From Gnetum montanum (taxonomy: Eukaryota; Streptophyta; Gnetopsida; Gnetales; Gnetaceae): a stretch of DNA of 64,000 nucleotides. The translations under genes were made by a program, and so were the position numbers. Positions 11,501 to 23,589 of this stretch are shown here, piece by piece; positions within the stretch are counted from its first letter, which is position 1, and each line of letters starts with the position of its first letter. The notes below the pieces were generated by a model. That model was not told the origin of the DNA, searched no databases, and saw only the letters and a list, made by a program, of their open reading frames with translations. The stretch covers positions 732,577 to 796,576 of the forward strand of contig MNCI01005887.1 in NCBI GenBank assembly GCA_015680685.1, read 5' to 3'.

Positions 11501-14500
11501 TTTTAACATCCGTCTACAGACTTGTAACCCTAGGGTTTGCACACCCCTCTGGAATCTTATAGATGTTTCTTTTGTAATACTATGTTTACTTACTAATATT
11601 GACATTTCAAAAGGCAACTTCACAGGAGGCATAATTTTAATAACATACACAGGGCAGATTTGACTTCCCTCTAACATTTTTGATGAGTTGGACATTTTTG
11701 TATGCTTTACTGGTTACTTAGCAGTGATCTTTCTTTATGTTCCTCCAGTTAGAATGGGTGGTATTTAATGCATGACGGATTGGAAAGAATACGTTACGTT
11801 TCAGCTAAAATCTAAAACTTCTGATAGAGTCTAGTTTATGGTTTGTGCTATTTAGTTTCTGGTTGTATGTTCTTGTCTTTGATTTTTCTATTTTTTATAC
11901 ACCATAGCAGAACTATGGCTCTCATTACCATCATATCTCTGATTGCTAGTTCTCTTCATTCATTCATGTTTTTAGGAAGTTATTTCTAGTTAAAATTTTC
12001 CTTCTATTTCCATTTCAAAAGCTTCATGAACTCTAAGAATCAGATAAATTGTTTCTTAAACATATCTTCTCTATCTAGTGACCTGTTTTTTTATGTATGA
12101 TATGCCTTTGCAACCATTTATAAAAACCTCCGTGCATAAGTTGTCATGGTTAACAATGGTAACCATCACATCAATACTGTTACTTACCATTTTAACCCGT
12201 CTGCACACAATTGTGGTGACATAACCTTTAAATAACTATATTTTATTATTTGATTTTAATTCAACATTATCTGCAACCACCTTTTTTCTCCAGCGTGAAT
12301 AGGTTGCAATGGAAGAACAACATCAGTTTCCACCATTTTGAACCAATAACAGTTATTAACTATTCCACATTCTCTCTCTTCAGCAACTGTTAACTCTGTC
12401 ACATGTCAGTAACAATTGTTAACAAAAAGTTTTATATGCACAGGCCTTGCATATTTAGTTTTCGCTATTTCTCAGCATCTAAAGATTTTATACAATGGCC
12501 TTTCATCCATGTATGGACTTTTTCAAGTACCGTCCATATTGTTGATACATTATTAATTTTAATTTCTAGAAATCTATGGGATCCAAATACTTTGCTTTAA
12601 TCATTTAACACATATCACATTTCCCAAGGATCAACTTTTAAATCTACATCCACTATATGACTTTGAATTGTCATCTTCCAGCCTTTGTAGGAAGCTTATC
12701 ATGGCAGTGAACTGGTCTTTGAGCTATTCCCATTAGAACTAAATTCCATTAATTTTCTGTATATTCCTTTTCAAGAAATAATTGAAAACCCAAATTTTGT
12801 TTTCAAAACTAGCAAATATACTTCTTTGAAAAATAGTTTTGGCCAAGAGGTCAACTAGCAGTTGGTCAGACTTTATCACGGAAAATAAATAATTATTGTC
12901 ATAACAATGGGTCAAGAGAGGAATTTTTTCACAGGACTTATTATGGGTATGTTTTGGTTGAACTTTGTCATGGAAAATAATTAATTATCGTCATAATGCT
13001 GGGCCAAGAGATGAATTTTTTCACAGGAACTAATTCTGGGATTTCATTAATTTGAAAAAGAAAAAGATTCTCTTAGCCAAATAATAGATATATATATCGT
13101 AAATATATAGTGAAACAAGTCTTTGAGCCAAGAAAAGGGGGTTGAAGTGGTTAGCTTGTTGTCTCAGAAGGACATGTAGGCAAGAGGTTCCCAGTTTGAG
13201 TCACACTTAAGTTAGCTTTAAATTCTATGAAAGTATCATAGTATCATGTTGGCTACATGTCGTGGGGTACATATGGTTAAAAAAACTGGGGTTCTGATAT
13301 CCATCCCCATAAAAATAGTAATATTTTGTAATAATTTTATAGCTAGAGATATTTTCTTGGAAGTATGCATAATCTTTTAGAACTAATTTTGCTAATGATA
13401 ATGAGCAGTTCCCTTATCTGGGTGTTTCAAATTTGAAGTTGATTTCAACTAGAAGTTTTCCGTGTACAATTTCCTTCATGGATGTAAAATAATGAGTAAA
13501 TGAACTCAAAATTTTCATCTGTTTTTCACGTTTTCATTTTTCCTGAGTACATTAAATTCATAGATTTTTTGAGTGTCTCCACGATGTTCTTTTCTGATAT
13601 GCTTTTTAGGATACCTCTATGACATGCCATGTTATTATCCCTATATGTCGTTTATTAGAGTTTGTTAATGCCATGGATTTCTTGGTATCTTTCCAGTGAT
13701 TTTTTTGGGCATAGTCCGACTTATAGCAATATTCAATAGCGTTTCATCTTACTTTTATACTTCCGTTTACCTTCATCAGATTTATATTGCAAGAGATTTC
13801 TTATATAAGACATTTTTATTCTGGTCTATTGTATTCGAAATAAATTGGATTCATTTTTCATGTTAATGCTACCTCTAATGTTTAAGATAAACCACTCCAG
13901 TTTTTGTTAAGATCTTTTTTGGCCTCTCGAAAGAGGTGAAGGGAAAATATTTCTTGTTTACTTGTAAAAATTTGGAGTACAACGAGAAATTACGTAGGGT
14001 AAATCTTTGTCATGTTGTAATAGTTATATTTGGTTTGCTTCTGTAACAGTAACTCATGCTTTAACATAACGGATTTAATAAAAAGTCTATCTATCTTGCT
14101 TACGCCGTTTAACATTATTTATCTGGATCTTTATTTATTGCATTCAGAGCATAGTTCTAATATCAATCATGTTATATGTTGACAGATGCGTGAGAAATGG
14201 AAATTATGACGAGGCACTTGATTTGGAAGCCTTTGTCTTGAAGCTGGCAACCATGCATTCTAAGTACAGTCAGTCTTGCATTTTCTAGATGTTCAGAAAT
14301 TTTTCCTTAATTAGAAAATGAAGTTTATTTGCCAGATAGAAATATAAAGCTTGGTTTTATTCAACGAAATTTTCTAATTTAGGGCAAACCATCTTTGTAA
14401 GATCACTGTTTCCCATTCCTTGCATAGATTTCTCTACATCTAATTTGTTAGCTTGGATTTTTCCCCCTTTGTTATTCTAACTTCTTTTAATTGTATAGAT

Positions 14501-17500
14501 GTAAACTCTTACCAGCTTTCTTATGAGATATTGTAATGCTTTTTTTTTCTTTTTGGGTGGGAAATTTTCTATTGGATAGATTGTTACAGAACAGTGTCAT
14601 TTTTAATCTCTTTTCTTTTTCTGTTAAGATTTTAAAATATTTTACTATTGCATTACAGATTACCTGTCATTCAGTCATTGGCTGAGGAAGTGAAGGCTAC
14701 AACGCAATCTATGCTTTCTCAGCTGCTTCAAAGACTAAGATCCAATATTCAGGTTAAGATTGAATCCATATTCATCGATTCAAATGACTATTTACGTTTT
14801 TTGAAATAGGTTCGATTACACATTGATGATTCAAAGCATCTGCTCAAATCAGAATGGTTTAACTTTCAAGATCCATTTTGAAGTTTGGCTTCTCCGTTAT
14901 ATCAAATCTTGTGTTGGTCATCATGATACTATGCTAATAATACAGTGTCTATATTGAAGGACAGCTGCCAGAATGCCTTCGTGTAATTGGCTATCTTCAA
15001 CGACTAGATGTATTTAGTGACCATGAAATTCGACTGCAGGTTCTTAGTTTTTAGCTTATTGAAATATTTTTACTTCTGATATTAAGCATTTGATTATGTT
15101 ATTTACTGGATCATTTCAGTAAGGAAAACGGTTTCTCTTTGTATATCAGTTCTTAAAATGCAGAGAAGCATGGCTTGCAGGGATCATTGAAGATTTGGAT
15201 CAAGATAATGTGGGTGAGTTTTTGAAGCAAATGACAGACTGTCTCAGGGTTCAACTTTTTGATGTTGTAACACAATACCGGGCAATTTTTGCTGATGATA
15301 CATCTGGCAATGAGGAGAAGTATGATGGTGGCCTTCTGTTTAGCTGGGCCATGCACAGGATGACCTCCTACCTGAGTACTCTTCAGACCTTTTTGCCTAA
15401 AATAAAGGAAGGTGTATCACTGGCACACATTCTTGAACAAAGCATGGTAAGCTGTCTTCTTGTGATATGTTATTTACTTGGTAAGACAGGAGGACCATTT
15501 TGGAACAACTTTTCTGCCTTAAAAGAACCAACGTCAACACACACACACACACAAGTTGGTTCTGTTATGTTCATGCTGCAAATAGTTTTATATAAGCTCA
15601 ACATTAACTTATTTGCTTGTCAACCAATAGTTTACAAGTTCTAACTTCACTTTACATCCTAAAAATATAGTTAATGCCTATCGTGATGTAATCTTCTGTT
15701 TGATAATTTATTTTAGTATTGTGCAATGAGCCTTGGTTGGGTTGGATTGGATTTCCGAGGACTGCTACCTCCTCTTTTTGAAGTGTAGGTATAAGACCGA
15801 TGACTACATATATTTTTGTTGAAAATCCTATGTTACGGTACTCATTGCCATCAAATTGTTGGGAGAAAAAGCACCATAATGATGATCATAATCTCATTGC
15901 CATCGAATCTGTTCTCAGGTCTATGCAAAATTTATTCGTGCGAAATATGGCTGCAACAGCTGCAAATTTCCAGGTATGGATATCATGCATGCTATGAAGT
16001 CCCAAATCCTACTGATACTTGGACTTTCTTGACATAATTGGCTAATGATCCGGCATTTGCTAATTTAACTGTTTCTCTTCAGCTTGTCCTGGATGCACAT
16101 CGTTGGGTGCCACTTCCTTCAGTTGGGTTATCAGGAAAAGCTAACAGTGATGACAATCTGGATGGCACTGCACCTCCATACTCTTTGCTAGAACACCCAC
16201 CTTTGGCAATTTTAGTGAATGGTATGGTTGCAAATTGAGTATACCATTTTACAGTTTTATCTTTAGAAATTCTAAAGAATGTTTTGTGCATTATTGTTTC
16301 ATAAATTTTTTTAAGGATGCCATATGAAAAGCATAAATGTATGAATCGATTACACATCAGTTCAAAATTTTTTAGTGAAAGTGGGGGCATTGCGTTTCGT
16401 CACCGTATAAATGGTACACTAAAGCACTTATGAGTCCATCTATTCTGCAGCTGCTTTTCAAAAACCATTTGTATATCCTTTGCAAGTTTTATGTTATGTC
16501 TGTAAATATGGTAACGATATTATCAAATAATACCTCATGTGCACACAGTGAGTGGGTTTTATCTTACGTTAGCAATGTTGAATTGGTTAAGTTTGCCTGT
16601 TCATTGGTCAGTTAAATTGAGAGTTTCATCTCCGATGTGTGTTAAAATGGCATTTGTCTGTGAATGCTATGCCCTTCTGAATGGATACTATATATTAAAT
16701 GTGAAAAAGTCATTAAGCTGTTGCTGCAATGCAGCTTCAAGATTCATATCAGTTGGCATTAAAAATTTGAGCTGCTGGATACTTGTTTCATAAAGCCATG
16801 TCTCGTAGAATAAGAAGACTTTTTTGACTATATTGAAATAGTCGGATTTTCAGGGCAACTTCTTGGAACACTCTTCTTTTGAACTTGCAAAAGGCATTAA
16901 AAGCATGGGTGCTTGTAGATATTATGCCGTAACAGAACATTTTATCCTTTATTCTATTCACTGTCGATTTTGCAGACTAGTGATAAGCAAAGCCAGTAAC
17001 CTGTGAATCGTTACTTTATTGGAGGTTTTCTCTCGTATTGTCCGACACACGATTTTTTTTTTTTTTAACCAAGATACGAGATGTAATGTTGATTAACTTT
17101 TGCAGGCTTTTTGGCAGCATTTAATGAACTACGTCATTATGCTCCGACAAACTTAAAATCAGTGTTAGCATCAGAACTCTTGCAAGCTTTGCGAACTATT
17201 TCTGACTATTTGGTTCTATACAACAAAACACATATACTGAGGGACAGTGAGTCAACACTGTTCATGGCAATGTGTCGAGCATTCGTTGAGGCAAGTTTTT
17301 AAATTTTTGAGGAGAGGGCAAGTAGTATTGCTTGCTTATTTAGTGCAAAGTAATCCCTCCCTCCATCATAATTTATGAAAACATGCATCTGAAGTGAGGT
17401 GAGATTTTTGTTCTATTGTTGCAGGTTGCTTGTCCATTCTGTGTACGGTGCTTCTGTAGATGTTATCCAGGTGCAATCAGCTTAGATGAAGTGAACAATG

Positions 17501-17730
17501 CAATAGAACAAGTCTCTAATCTTGTTGGAAGCACTGCCTCAAGTCTTTCACAACGGGGTGGAGATGCTTCTGGAGGAAGCAGCTCTTATACAACCGATAG
17601 TCTTGCAAAAACTAATTCTTTAGATTCCAACCATGATGCTCCGGCAGGCAACCATACGTCTGATGCTGTCAAAACGGAAACTACAATTTCAGCAGCAGCA
17701 GAGAATGGACATCAAAAAATGGAAGAGTAG
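5541..17730 (+). CDS. COG8: Conserved oligomeric Golgi complex subunit 8 (12 exons)
   Basis: COG8 is part of lobe B of the COG tethering complex on Golgi membranes, needed for retrograde vesicle traffic and glycosylation. Coding exons: 5541-5666, 5792-5944, 10935-11083, 14186-14263, 14659-14752, 14965-15039, 15150-15446, 15717-15784, 15919-15973, 16083-16221, 17106-17290, 17425-17730. They sum to 1725 bases (574 aa plus stop), close to the Arabidopsis protein. Phases agree at all 11 junctions. Landmarks are [20 protein letters not shown] near the N terminus, [30 protein letters not shown] and the aromatic [10 protein letters not shown]; the Dor1-family region covers roughly residues 20-360. 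The tail after CRCYPG is low-complexity Ser/Thr/Asn-rich. Start: ATG 5541, with an in-frame alternative at 5577. Introns 2 (4990 bases) and 3 (3102 bases) carry transposon debris; intron 11 is GC-AG. No disabling change was seen, so it is probably active. Confidence 0.95.
6979..8870 (-). mobile_element. Deleted Ty1/copia element in COG8 intron 2
   Basis: Two LTR-like stretches starting TGCTGGAAAT (6979) and TGTTGGAAAT (8513) share the following sequence about cacgtggaaaa.ccccaaaa and 'ggaaagcagca'. Between them, on the - strand, lie copia gag pieces, and at 8486-8497 a sequence matching 9 of 12 bases of the reverse of the initiator-Met tRNA primer site. The order fits a - strand element with its 5' LTR on the right. 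Most of pol is gone. The right boundary is approximate. Confidence 0.65.
7290..8480 (-). pseudogene. Copia gag / pre-integrase remnant
   Basis: Two recognisable pieces sit in reverse orientation. At about 8223-8320 the frame reads [16 protein letters not shown], like the copia gag motif 'W..L..KAL..IRL'. At about 7300-7440 another frame reads [20 protein letters not shown], like the gag-pre-integrase motif 'L.NVLYVP.I.KNLLSV..L'. Stops and frameshifts separate them, and protease is not visible. It is a dead relic carried within the intron of COG8. Confidence 0.65.
9497..10060 (+). pseudogene. RTE-type LINE reverse transcriptase fragment
   Basis: The + strand encodes, with frame changes, a sequence like plant RTE-clade reverse transcriptase: MIDLEKAYD, then a 'YNGATT...[13 protein letters not shown]' stretch and '[16 protein letters not shown]'. 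Directly after this the catalytic block is damaged: the expected FADDIVLVDES is shortened to F-VDES, removing both catalytic aspartates. Similarity continues to the '[18 protein letters not shown]' region near 9880-9930. It lies in COG8 intron 2 and is non-functional. The rest of that intron (10061-10934) shows nothing recognisable. Confidence 0.75.
11240..11690. repeat. Possible copia solo LTR in COG8 intron 3
   Basis: The stretch shares phrases with the copia LTR at 8513-8870, such as 'tttgcacacccctctggaat' versus 'tttctacacccctttggaaa', and a following short T-rich segment. Ends and target duplication could not be fixed. Confidence 0.35.
12862..13038. repeat. Tandem duplication, 92-bp period
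   Basis: Two neighbouring copies, starting ttggtcagactttatcacgg (12862) and ttggttgaactttgtcatgg (12954), share most bases including 'gaattttttcacagga'. They lie in COG8 intron 3. The remainder of that intron, apart from the SINE-like piece at 13145, shows nothing recognisable. Confidence 0.8.
13145..13215 (+). repeat. tRNA-like SINE remnant in COG8 intron 3
   Basis: An A-box-like gtggttagcttgttg and a B-box-like cagtttgagtca stand about 45 bases apart, as in tRNA-derived SINEs. Divergent; could be chance. Confidence 0.35.
15537..15553. repeat. (AC)n microsatellite in COG8 intron 7
   Basis: About eight AC units just downstream of exon 7. Confidence 0.9.
17291..17424 (+). other. GC-AG intron (COG8 intron 11)
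   Basis: The exon ends GTT GAG and the intron begins gcaagt, then ends ttgcag. Only this junction preserves the conserved reading ...FVE|VACPFC.... GC donors are a known minority class and usually have a strong consensus elsewhere, as AG|GCAAGT does here. Confidence 0.85.
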
Positions 17731-17990
17731 AGTCCAGAGCCATTTAATTATCCGAACGTATCAGTTTGAGAACAGTGTCTTATTACAGATTTGTTTTTAT
17801 CGTTTATCCTTTAATCCTAAATTTGAGGCCATAATGGTTTTTCTGTAACGGTCATTGGTAACAGGAATCGGAATTTTTAACTTGGAAGCGTTCGACACTT
17901 GTCGAGTCATTTCAGTATTCTTTAATTTTTTGCTTCAGAGTTTGGGATAAAAAATGCTAACTAGTAATAAAATACTTTCAGTCTGATTTC
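17731..17990 (+). terminator. COG8 3' untranslated region and poly(A) signal
   Basis: After the stop codon the sequence is T-rich and contains AATAAA at 17966-17971, a plausible poly(A) signal about 240 bases downstream. The cleavage site is not determined. Confidence 0.55.
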
Positions 17991-18500
17991 ATTTGCCTCA
18001 CACATAAGGAGCAGAATAGAAGCATCAGTTCCGTCTCACCTATTCGGCAGGGTTAAATTATTAAAGTCCGAAGGCTACGCACAGGGTATTCTGTGAACAG
18101 CAAGTAGCACAGGAACGAGTGGCAGTGCATCCAAAATAAAAAGAATTATCTTGTCACTTCTTTCAGGTTAGGTTTTAACCTAGAAAGATAATTACACTAT
18201 GCTTGGGGTTTTGGGATTTTCTTTCAGGCAATAGGATATACTTGGGTTTATCTTTTACATTGGGTCCAGTCATCATTTCAAATGATGGCGAGGTGTTGGA
18301 TTCTCAGGTCACTTTGCTATAAGATATTGTAAAGTTGCAATGCAGAGTATAGACAATTATGCTTGAACATTGATAAGCTGGTGTTCAGCTGCTTTGGCAC
18401 ATAGAAACGGTGTATGTTTAGATAGAATACCATAAATGTTAAACTTTGTAATAGGTTGTGAGTTGGAACCTCATTTGCAGTATAGTTTTGAATTAATATT
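17991..18500. other. Intergenic DNA downstream of COG8
   Basis: No gene or repeat recognised. Confidence 0.4.
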
Positions 18501-19780
18501 TAAACTTACTGTAAACATTCCCTGGCTGGTACTTAGTGTCACCAATTGAAATAAAACTTGTATAACGGTAAGAGTTCCCCACCGCCCCCCACCCGGAAAG
18601 GAACCCCCATCACAAAATGCAGGTGTAACTAAGATCCCACTGCCAACCACCAACATCAAAAAATGAAAGCTGGTGGGTCACCCCGGTGGACCCCCAAAAC
18701 CAACCCCTCGACCAAAAAGCGAACAAAAACAAGGAAAACAGGACCACCAAGTATCAACAAAACTGAAAACAGGAGGAATCGACAAAACCCAAAACCCAAG
18801 GACACCACCTATATATAGCATGGCAGCAGTGTACAGCAACATATAACTTGCTCTTAGCCATGAATGGCATCCAAAATTGCCTTGTGCCATTCTGTATCAA
18901 CAAAAGCTATTGCTTGGAAATTCTTGAATGCTATGGCTTTTCTAGCACATTCTGCCTCATTCTCTTTGCCGTTTGGATGAAGCTCCTTTCCTCTCTTTCT
19001 TTCTTTCTGATATGTTTCCTTAAAGTTCCCTAACGCACATTGTTGCCAATATTCATTATCACATAGGGGCATCGCCCCTCCCTTAGCAAGGTCCATGCAT
19101 TATTCTCATGTGCCTGATTCAATTGTTGCTAAATCAGGGTTGCCTTTTGCTCTTCCTACTTCTTGTGCTCCCAATCCTCCCTCTCCTAGGCCTTTTGCAG
19201 ATGCGCTTCCTCCTAAATTTGCTACCTAATCTTTTGCCTTGTCGCCACCTCCACGAAGTCTTAGCATCTTTGTTCCTCTTTTTACTCTTTTGTGTGTTGG
19301 CACTCTTATCTATTTCAGTTGCCTCTAGAACTCCTTTTCCCTCTTGTGCCATTTTGCCTCCTAGAGGACACGCTCTTTCGATCAAGCCTCCATAGCCACC
19401 ACCTTCGCCACAGGGGATGCCCAATCCTCATTTCTCGATTCCCTTTTTGCCCTAGACCCCACCTCAACTAGCTTATCCCCCCTTTGTTCTAGGGATCGAG
19501 GCGACTCCTCTAGCATATCCCCCTCAGAAACCCCTCGAGCCTGCAAACCCCTTAGCCCCTCCTAGTTATTGGAGTCCTTTGACTCTATCATAAGGTCCAC
19601 TACTGTAGGTGGAACACAACGTGACCTTTGATAGCCATACATCACCCAAACTGGAGAAGCCTGAGGCTCTAGTTGAACCTCCCCCTACATCGCCTACCAC
19701 AAAGCTAAAATAAGGCCTAAAAGGGTGCCCCTTTTTTGCTGTCAGAGAATGGCTAGGAAAAAACGAGGTAAATTAACCAT
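18501..19780. other. C-rich segment, probable LINE tail, unassigned
   Basis: The + strand is markedly C-rich (runs such as caccgccccccacccgg near 18580), continuing the strand bias of the LINE to its right. Short open frames exist on both strands (for example 19134-19424 -, basic; 19108-19395 +), but none is recognised. It may be the C-terminal extension and 3' untranslated part of the LINE, or a second fragment: a + strand frame near 19180 contains SFADALPP-like words seen in LINE ORF1. I cannot decide. Confidence 0.35.
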
Positions 19781-22700
19781 ATACCCCTAGCGGACGCTAT
19801 GCATAAAATTGAAGTGCACTCCTAGCAACTTCCAGGCATTGCCAGAGTGCACAAAAAACCTATTGACTAGAACAACCACATCATGCCAGAGAGGTTCTAG
19901 CATTGACTTTGGGACTTGACTACTCCTGGTCTTAGGCATAGGCCCTGTGAAAAACTCTTGCGTGTCTTGCAACCCTTGCCCTTGAAGTGGCACCTCCTCC
20001 CCCTCCACCGATACACACAAGTAACTTGTAATCGCCTCCTCTGTGAGTTCAATGTGCACCCCCTTGAAGCATGTGATGTCCTTATGCTAGTTGGTATAGA
20101 AGGGTCCATCTTCTAGGTTGAGGTCCCCTCGTAACAAAACTAGCACATCTGCCCATCCCCCTCAGGAAACCATGTTCCAAAGAACCAGGTTCTCCCAGTA
20201 CTCCATGCAGGATGGCTCATAGGTGGGAGTTACCCCCATAACCAAATGCGCTTTCCACCAGAGCCTCACTCCACTTGCCACAACCTATGCTAGAGGTGGT
20301 GGCAAAATCCCCCTAAAACCCCTGTAATTTCACATTCACCAAACCACCCACAGGACCGTGGCAGCTCAAGAAGTGCCATCAAGCATAATCGCTAGTTGAA
20401 TGTTTGCAGCCTACCACATCCTCCATGAAAATGGGCATTGCAAAATAAAGTGTGACAGTTTCCACTCCAACCATGCAGAGGGAACACGTGGCTTCAACAT
20501 TAACCCCCCATCATCGTAATTCATGCTGCATGGGGATAGCGAAATGATTGACAAGTCATATAAACATTTTAATCTTTTTGGGGAGTTGACCTTTCCATAA
20601 CCGCCGCCATCCCCTAACGTTCGGGTATTTTGCTTTAACCAACTACTTTTGTGGCACACCTAATAGCCTTGTCACCATCATTTCCCACACATGCGTGCAT
20701 AAGGCTCACTATGTGAATCACGCGCAGAGGTCTCCCATTGCTAATACTTGTTCATAAGTGTACTCCTTTGGGCTGGACTCTGGTCATGCCAAAGCAGTTG
20801 ATTAAGAAGCCTCTAGTATCCCATTGCAATGACATCCCAGAATTGGAGGATTCTAAGCCCCCCAACGTTTTTAGGTCTAGCCACCATATCCCACCCAACC
20901 AGATGCATCTGATCACCTCCTTTACCTCTCGACCATGTGAAATTTCTAATTAGTTGATCAACTTTCTGTATGATGTTTGTTGGGGCAAAAGCAGTTAATG
21001 TCATATATCGAGCAATAGCCAAAAGAACCGAGGTAGCCAACAGTGACCTCCCAACCTGATTTAAAAACTGAGCTATCCAATGATCAATCCTATCCTGCAA
21101 CCTCCAAAGAAGACCCCCTCATACATACCTTTAATGCCAATCATACAAAGGTAGCCCAAGATAAATGTCTTTCGTGGACCCTAGTAAAATCCCTAGGAGT
21201 TGCACAATCTAACCTTGAATCGTGGCATTTGTATTTAGTAGATAAACCAAAGACTTACCCCAATTGATCTCTAATTCAACCTCCTCTGCCATGTGTTGCG
21301 ACACCTTATTAATTGTCAATGCTTGAGGCACCACTGCCCGAGAGAACAAAAAGGCATCATTAGTGTAATGTTCAACTAGGCAACTGACACCCCCAATATC
21401 CAGACCTCTCACCCCCTCCATCATACAATAGGCCTACATTGCATCCATGACAAAAATAAATAGATACAGCAAGAGGGGATCCCCCTAATGTAGCCTCTTA
21501 CCAAGGAAGGAAAACCCCCAAAATCGTCCCTCCAAATCCAGTGAGAAGGCTCCTAACATTTGAATATGCATGCAAAGATCCACAAAGTGCGGGTGGAAGC
21601 CTTTTCTCAGCATTATGTCCTTGAGGGCACTCCATGACATTGTGTCGTATGCTTTCGTGATATCAAGTTTGAGGCACATACCTGGGTATTTTGTCACTTT
21701 TAGTGAGTGCATCACTTCCTACACCAAAATGATCTGGTCTTGAATATACCTACCCTTAACAAATCCAGCCTGTTGCTCCCCAACTAATCATGGCATCAAG
21801 GGTCCCATCTGGGCCACCAACATTTTAGTAAACAAGTGAAGTAGAGTGTTGCACACCCCTATCAGCTGGAAATGAGTTGGAGTTATGGGGTTGATCATCT
21901 TGGGGATAAGCACCAATTGAGAGTAATTGATCTCTCTTCAGACCTACCTCCAATGCAACATGGCATTAAAGACATTTAGCAAATTATCCCCCAAAACATC
22001 AATGAAGGCTTAAAAAAATTCCGTCGGCCACTTGTTAGGACTAGGTGCCCTCCCCCCTTTTCATAGAAGCAAGAGCCTTCCTTAATTCTACCTGATTAAA
22101 AGGGGCTCGCAACCTCTGATTATCATCTTCATTTAGGATCTGCCCACTATCAATGAAGAGAGGAACAGTCTCCTTTTGCTACCAAATACATAACCAAAAG
22201 ACCATCAATGCCCATGTGACCTTCTGTTTCCCTTCCACCGTAGTGCCAACGACCTTAATAATGTGAACTTATTTAGAGATCCATGTTGAATGGACATCCG
22301 TGAAGAAAAAATGAGTATTCCTTTCCTCCTCACAAAGCTAACATGCTTGACCTTGTTGTCTCCAATAGGTTTCCTCCTCCACATCCAGAGTCTAGAGCTT
22401 TGCAAGCACCTCCCCCTTGTCATCCTCAAGATCTTGCCTCTACTCTTGCACCAACTAAATCACTACTAAACACTCCATCGATTTCCCAAGATAGGACCTA
22501 AAGGAAAATTTATTCTCAAACTTCAATGCCCTAATGCTCTATTTCAGCAGAGTTAGGCCTTGCCTAAGAAAATCCCTAGGATTGGTGGGGGAGGAATAAT
22601 CCTTCTAAATATCCTCCACCAGTAGCCTCAACTAAGGCTTAGCTAGACATAATCATTCAAATCAGAATGGTGTCAGCCTCTCGACACTAGGGGGTCGACT

Positions 22701-23390
22701 TGGCACAACAACGACCTATGATCAGAGGCCACCTGCTCCTTCCCCAAAATAGTCACCCTCGATTCATTAGTAGTGTCAACCCCATCCAAACTCTATCAAT
22801 TTTTGTCATGATCCTATCCTTGCCTTTTCTTTTGTTGCATCATGTAAATTGGCAACCCTTGATGTCCATGTCCACCAACCCATGAGCTTCCAGAAATTGC
22901 AGGAATGGTTGTGCCCCAGGAGGCTCCTGACTTTCCTTGTCAGACTTCTCCCACATGTACAATCTTTGGTTGAAGTCTCCAAATAGAATCCACCTCCCTT
23001 GATCCAAGATTAGTACAGCAATCCTCTATAGCTTTCCAAGTTGCTCATCCCAATGTTGTGCACCATAAAAGTTGGTGAGCCAAATTACTATCCAGCAAAA
23101 AAGAATAGTGATGCTCTAGCTGGATACATCAATAGTCTCAAAAGGCCAATAGGATAGGAAGGCCAACCCCCTAGGCCTCCATTGATAAGCCACAAAGTGC
23201 GTTTGCTAATCTAGCTAGCATAACCAATGACATTCGTGTTGTGAAATTTTGTCTCTTGCAAATAGATAACATCATAGCGTTCCCTGCACACAATCTCCTT
23301 AAGGGTATTATGCTTATAAGGGGTATCCTACACCCTACAGTTCTATAAGAGGATTCTCTTAATCTCTTGAATGAGCACTTTTTGTACACT
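19781..23390 (-). pseudogene. L1-type LINE ORF2 (endonuclease-reverse transcriptase), decayed
   Basis: Reading on the - strand, parts appear in the normal order. The endonuclease has QETK (23247-23258), WILFGDFN (GDFN at 22969-22980) and SDH (22718-22726). The reverse transcriptase has GEQQAGFVKGRYIQDQIILV (about 21740-21800), LKLDITKAYD (about 21640-21680) and the catalytic block at 21353-21370, read HYTNDAF in place of FADDAF, so the first catalytic aspartate is asparagine. The thumb-like end (20813-21100) includes 'IDQLIRNF.W' and 'GW..V.RPK..GGL'. A zf-RVT end follows at 20411-20659 (ILQCPFSWRMW). Many stops and frameshifts interrupt it; the 3' limit is uncertain. Confidence 0.85.
22690..23390 (-). 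pseudogene. LINE apurinic-type endonuclease domain
   Basis: The N-terminal part of the LINE polyprotein, which nicks target DNA. Catalytic words are intact by eye: N in the ILL.NCRV start, E in QETK, D and N in GDFN, and D-H in SDH. Stop codons inside the first motif (tag replacing tryptophan and glycine codons) show decay by G-to-A and similar changes. Confidence 0.8.
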
Positions 23391-23589
23391 TCCTAGATGA
23401 TCTTTTGGACCCCTAGGTTAATCTCCCTATGTGTCTTTTTCATCTGGGACATAAGGCCTAGTGGTTGCCCAACCTTATTTGAATTTGGGGAGACCTGAAA
23501 AGCCCCTTTCGAAGAAGCACCTCCCCCCATAATCTCTGACATTGATGGCATAGGGCTTCCCCTCAAGACAAACACCATTGTAGGACTAG
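23391..23589 (-). other. LINE 5' flank / junction with element F
   Basis: A 61-codon open frame (23393-23578, -) precedes the endonuclease and may be the end of ORF1 or linker; it is not recognised. At about 23585-23590 the sequence changes abruptly into gag of element F, marking the 5' truncation or insertion border of the LINE. Confidence 0.4.

Noticed and set aside
15195-15644. A 149-codon frame as a separate gene
   Set aside because: Its first part is COG8 exon 7 and the rest runs into intron 7.
18854-19424. Basic and Lys-rich - strand frames as small host proteins
   Set aside because: No recognisable domain, location within LINE-like DNA with the same strand bias, and no promoter evidence.
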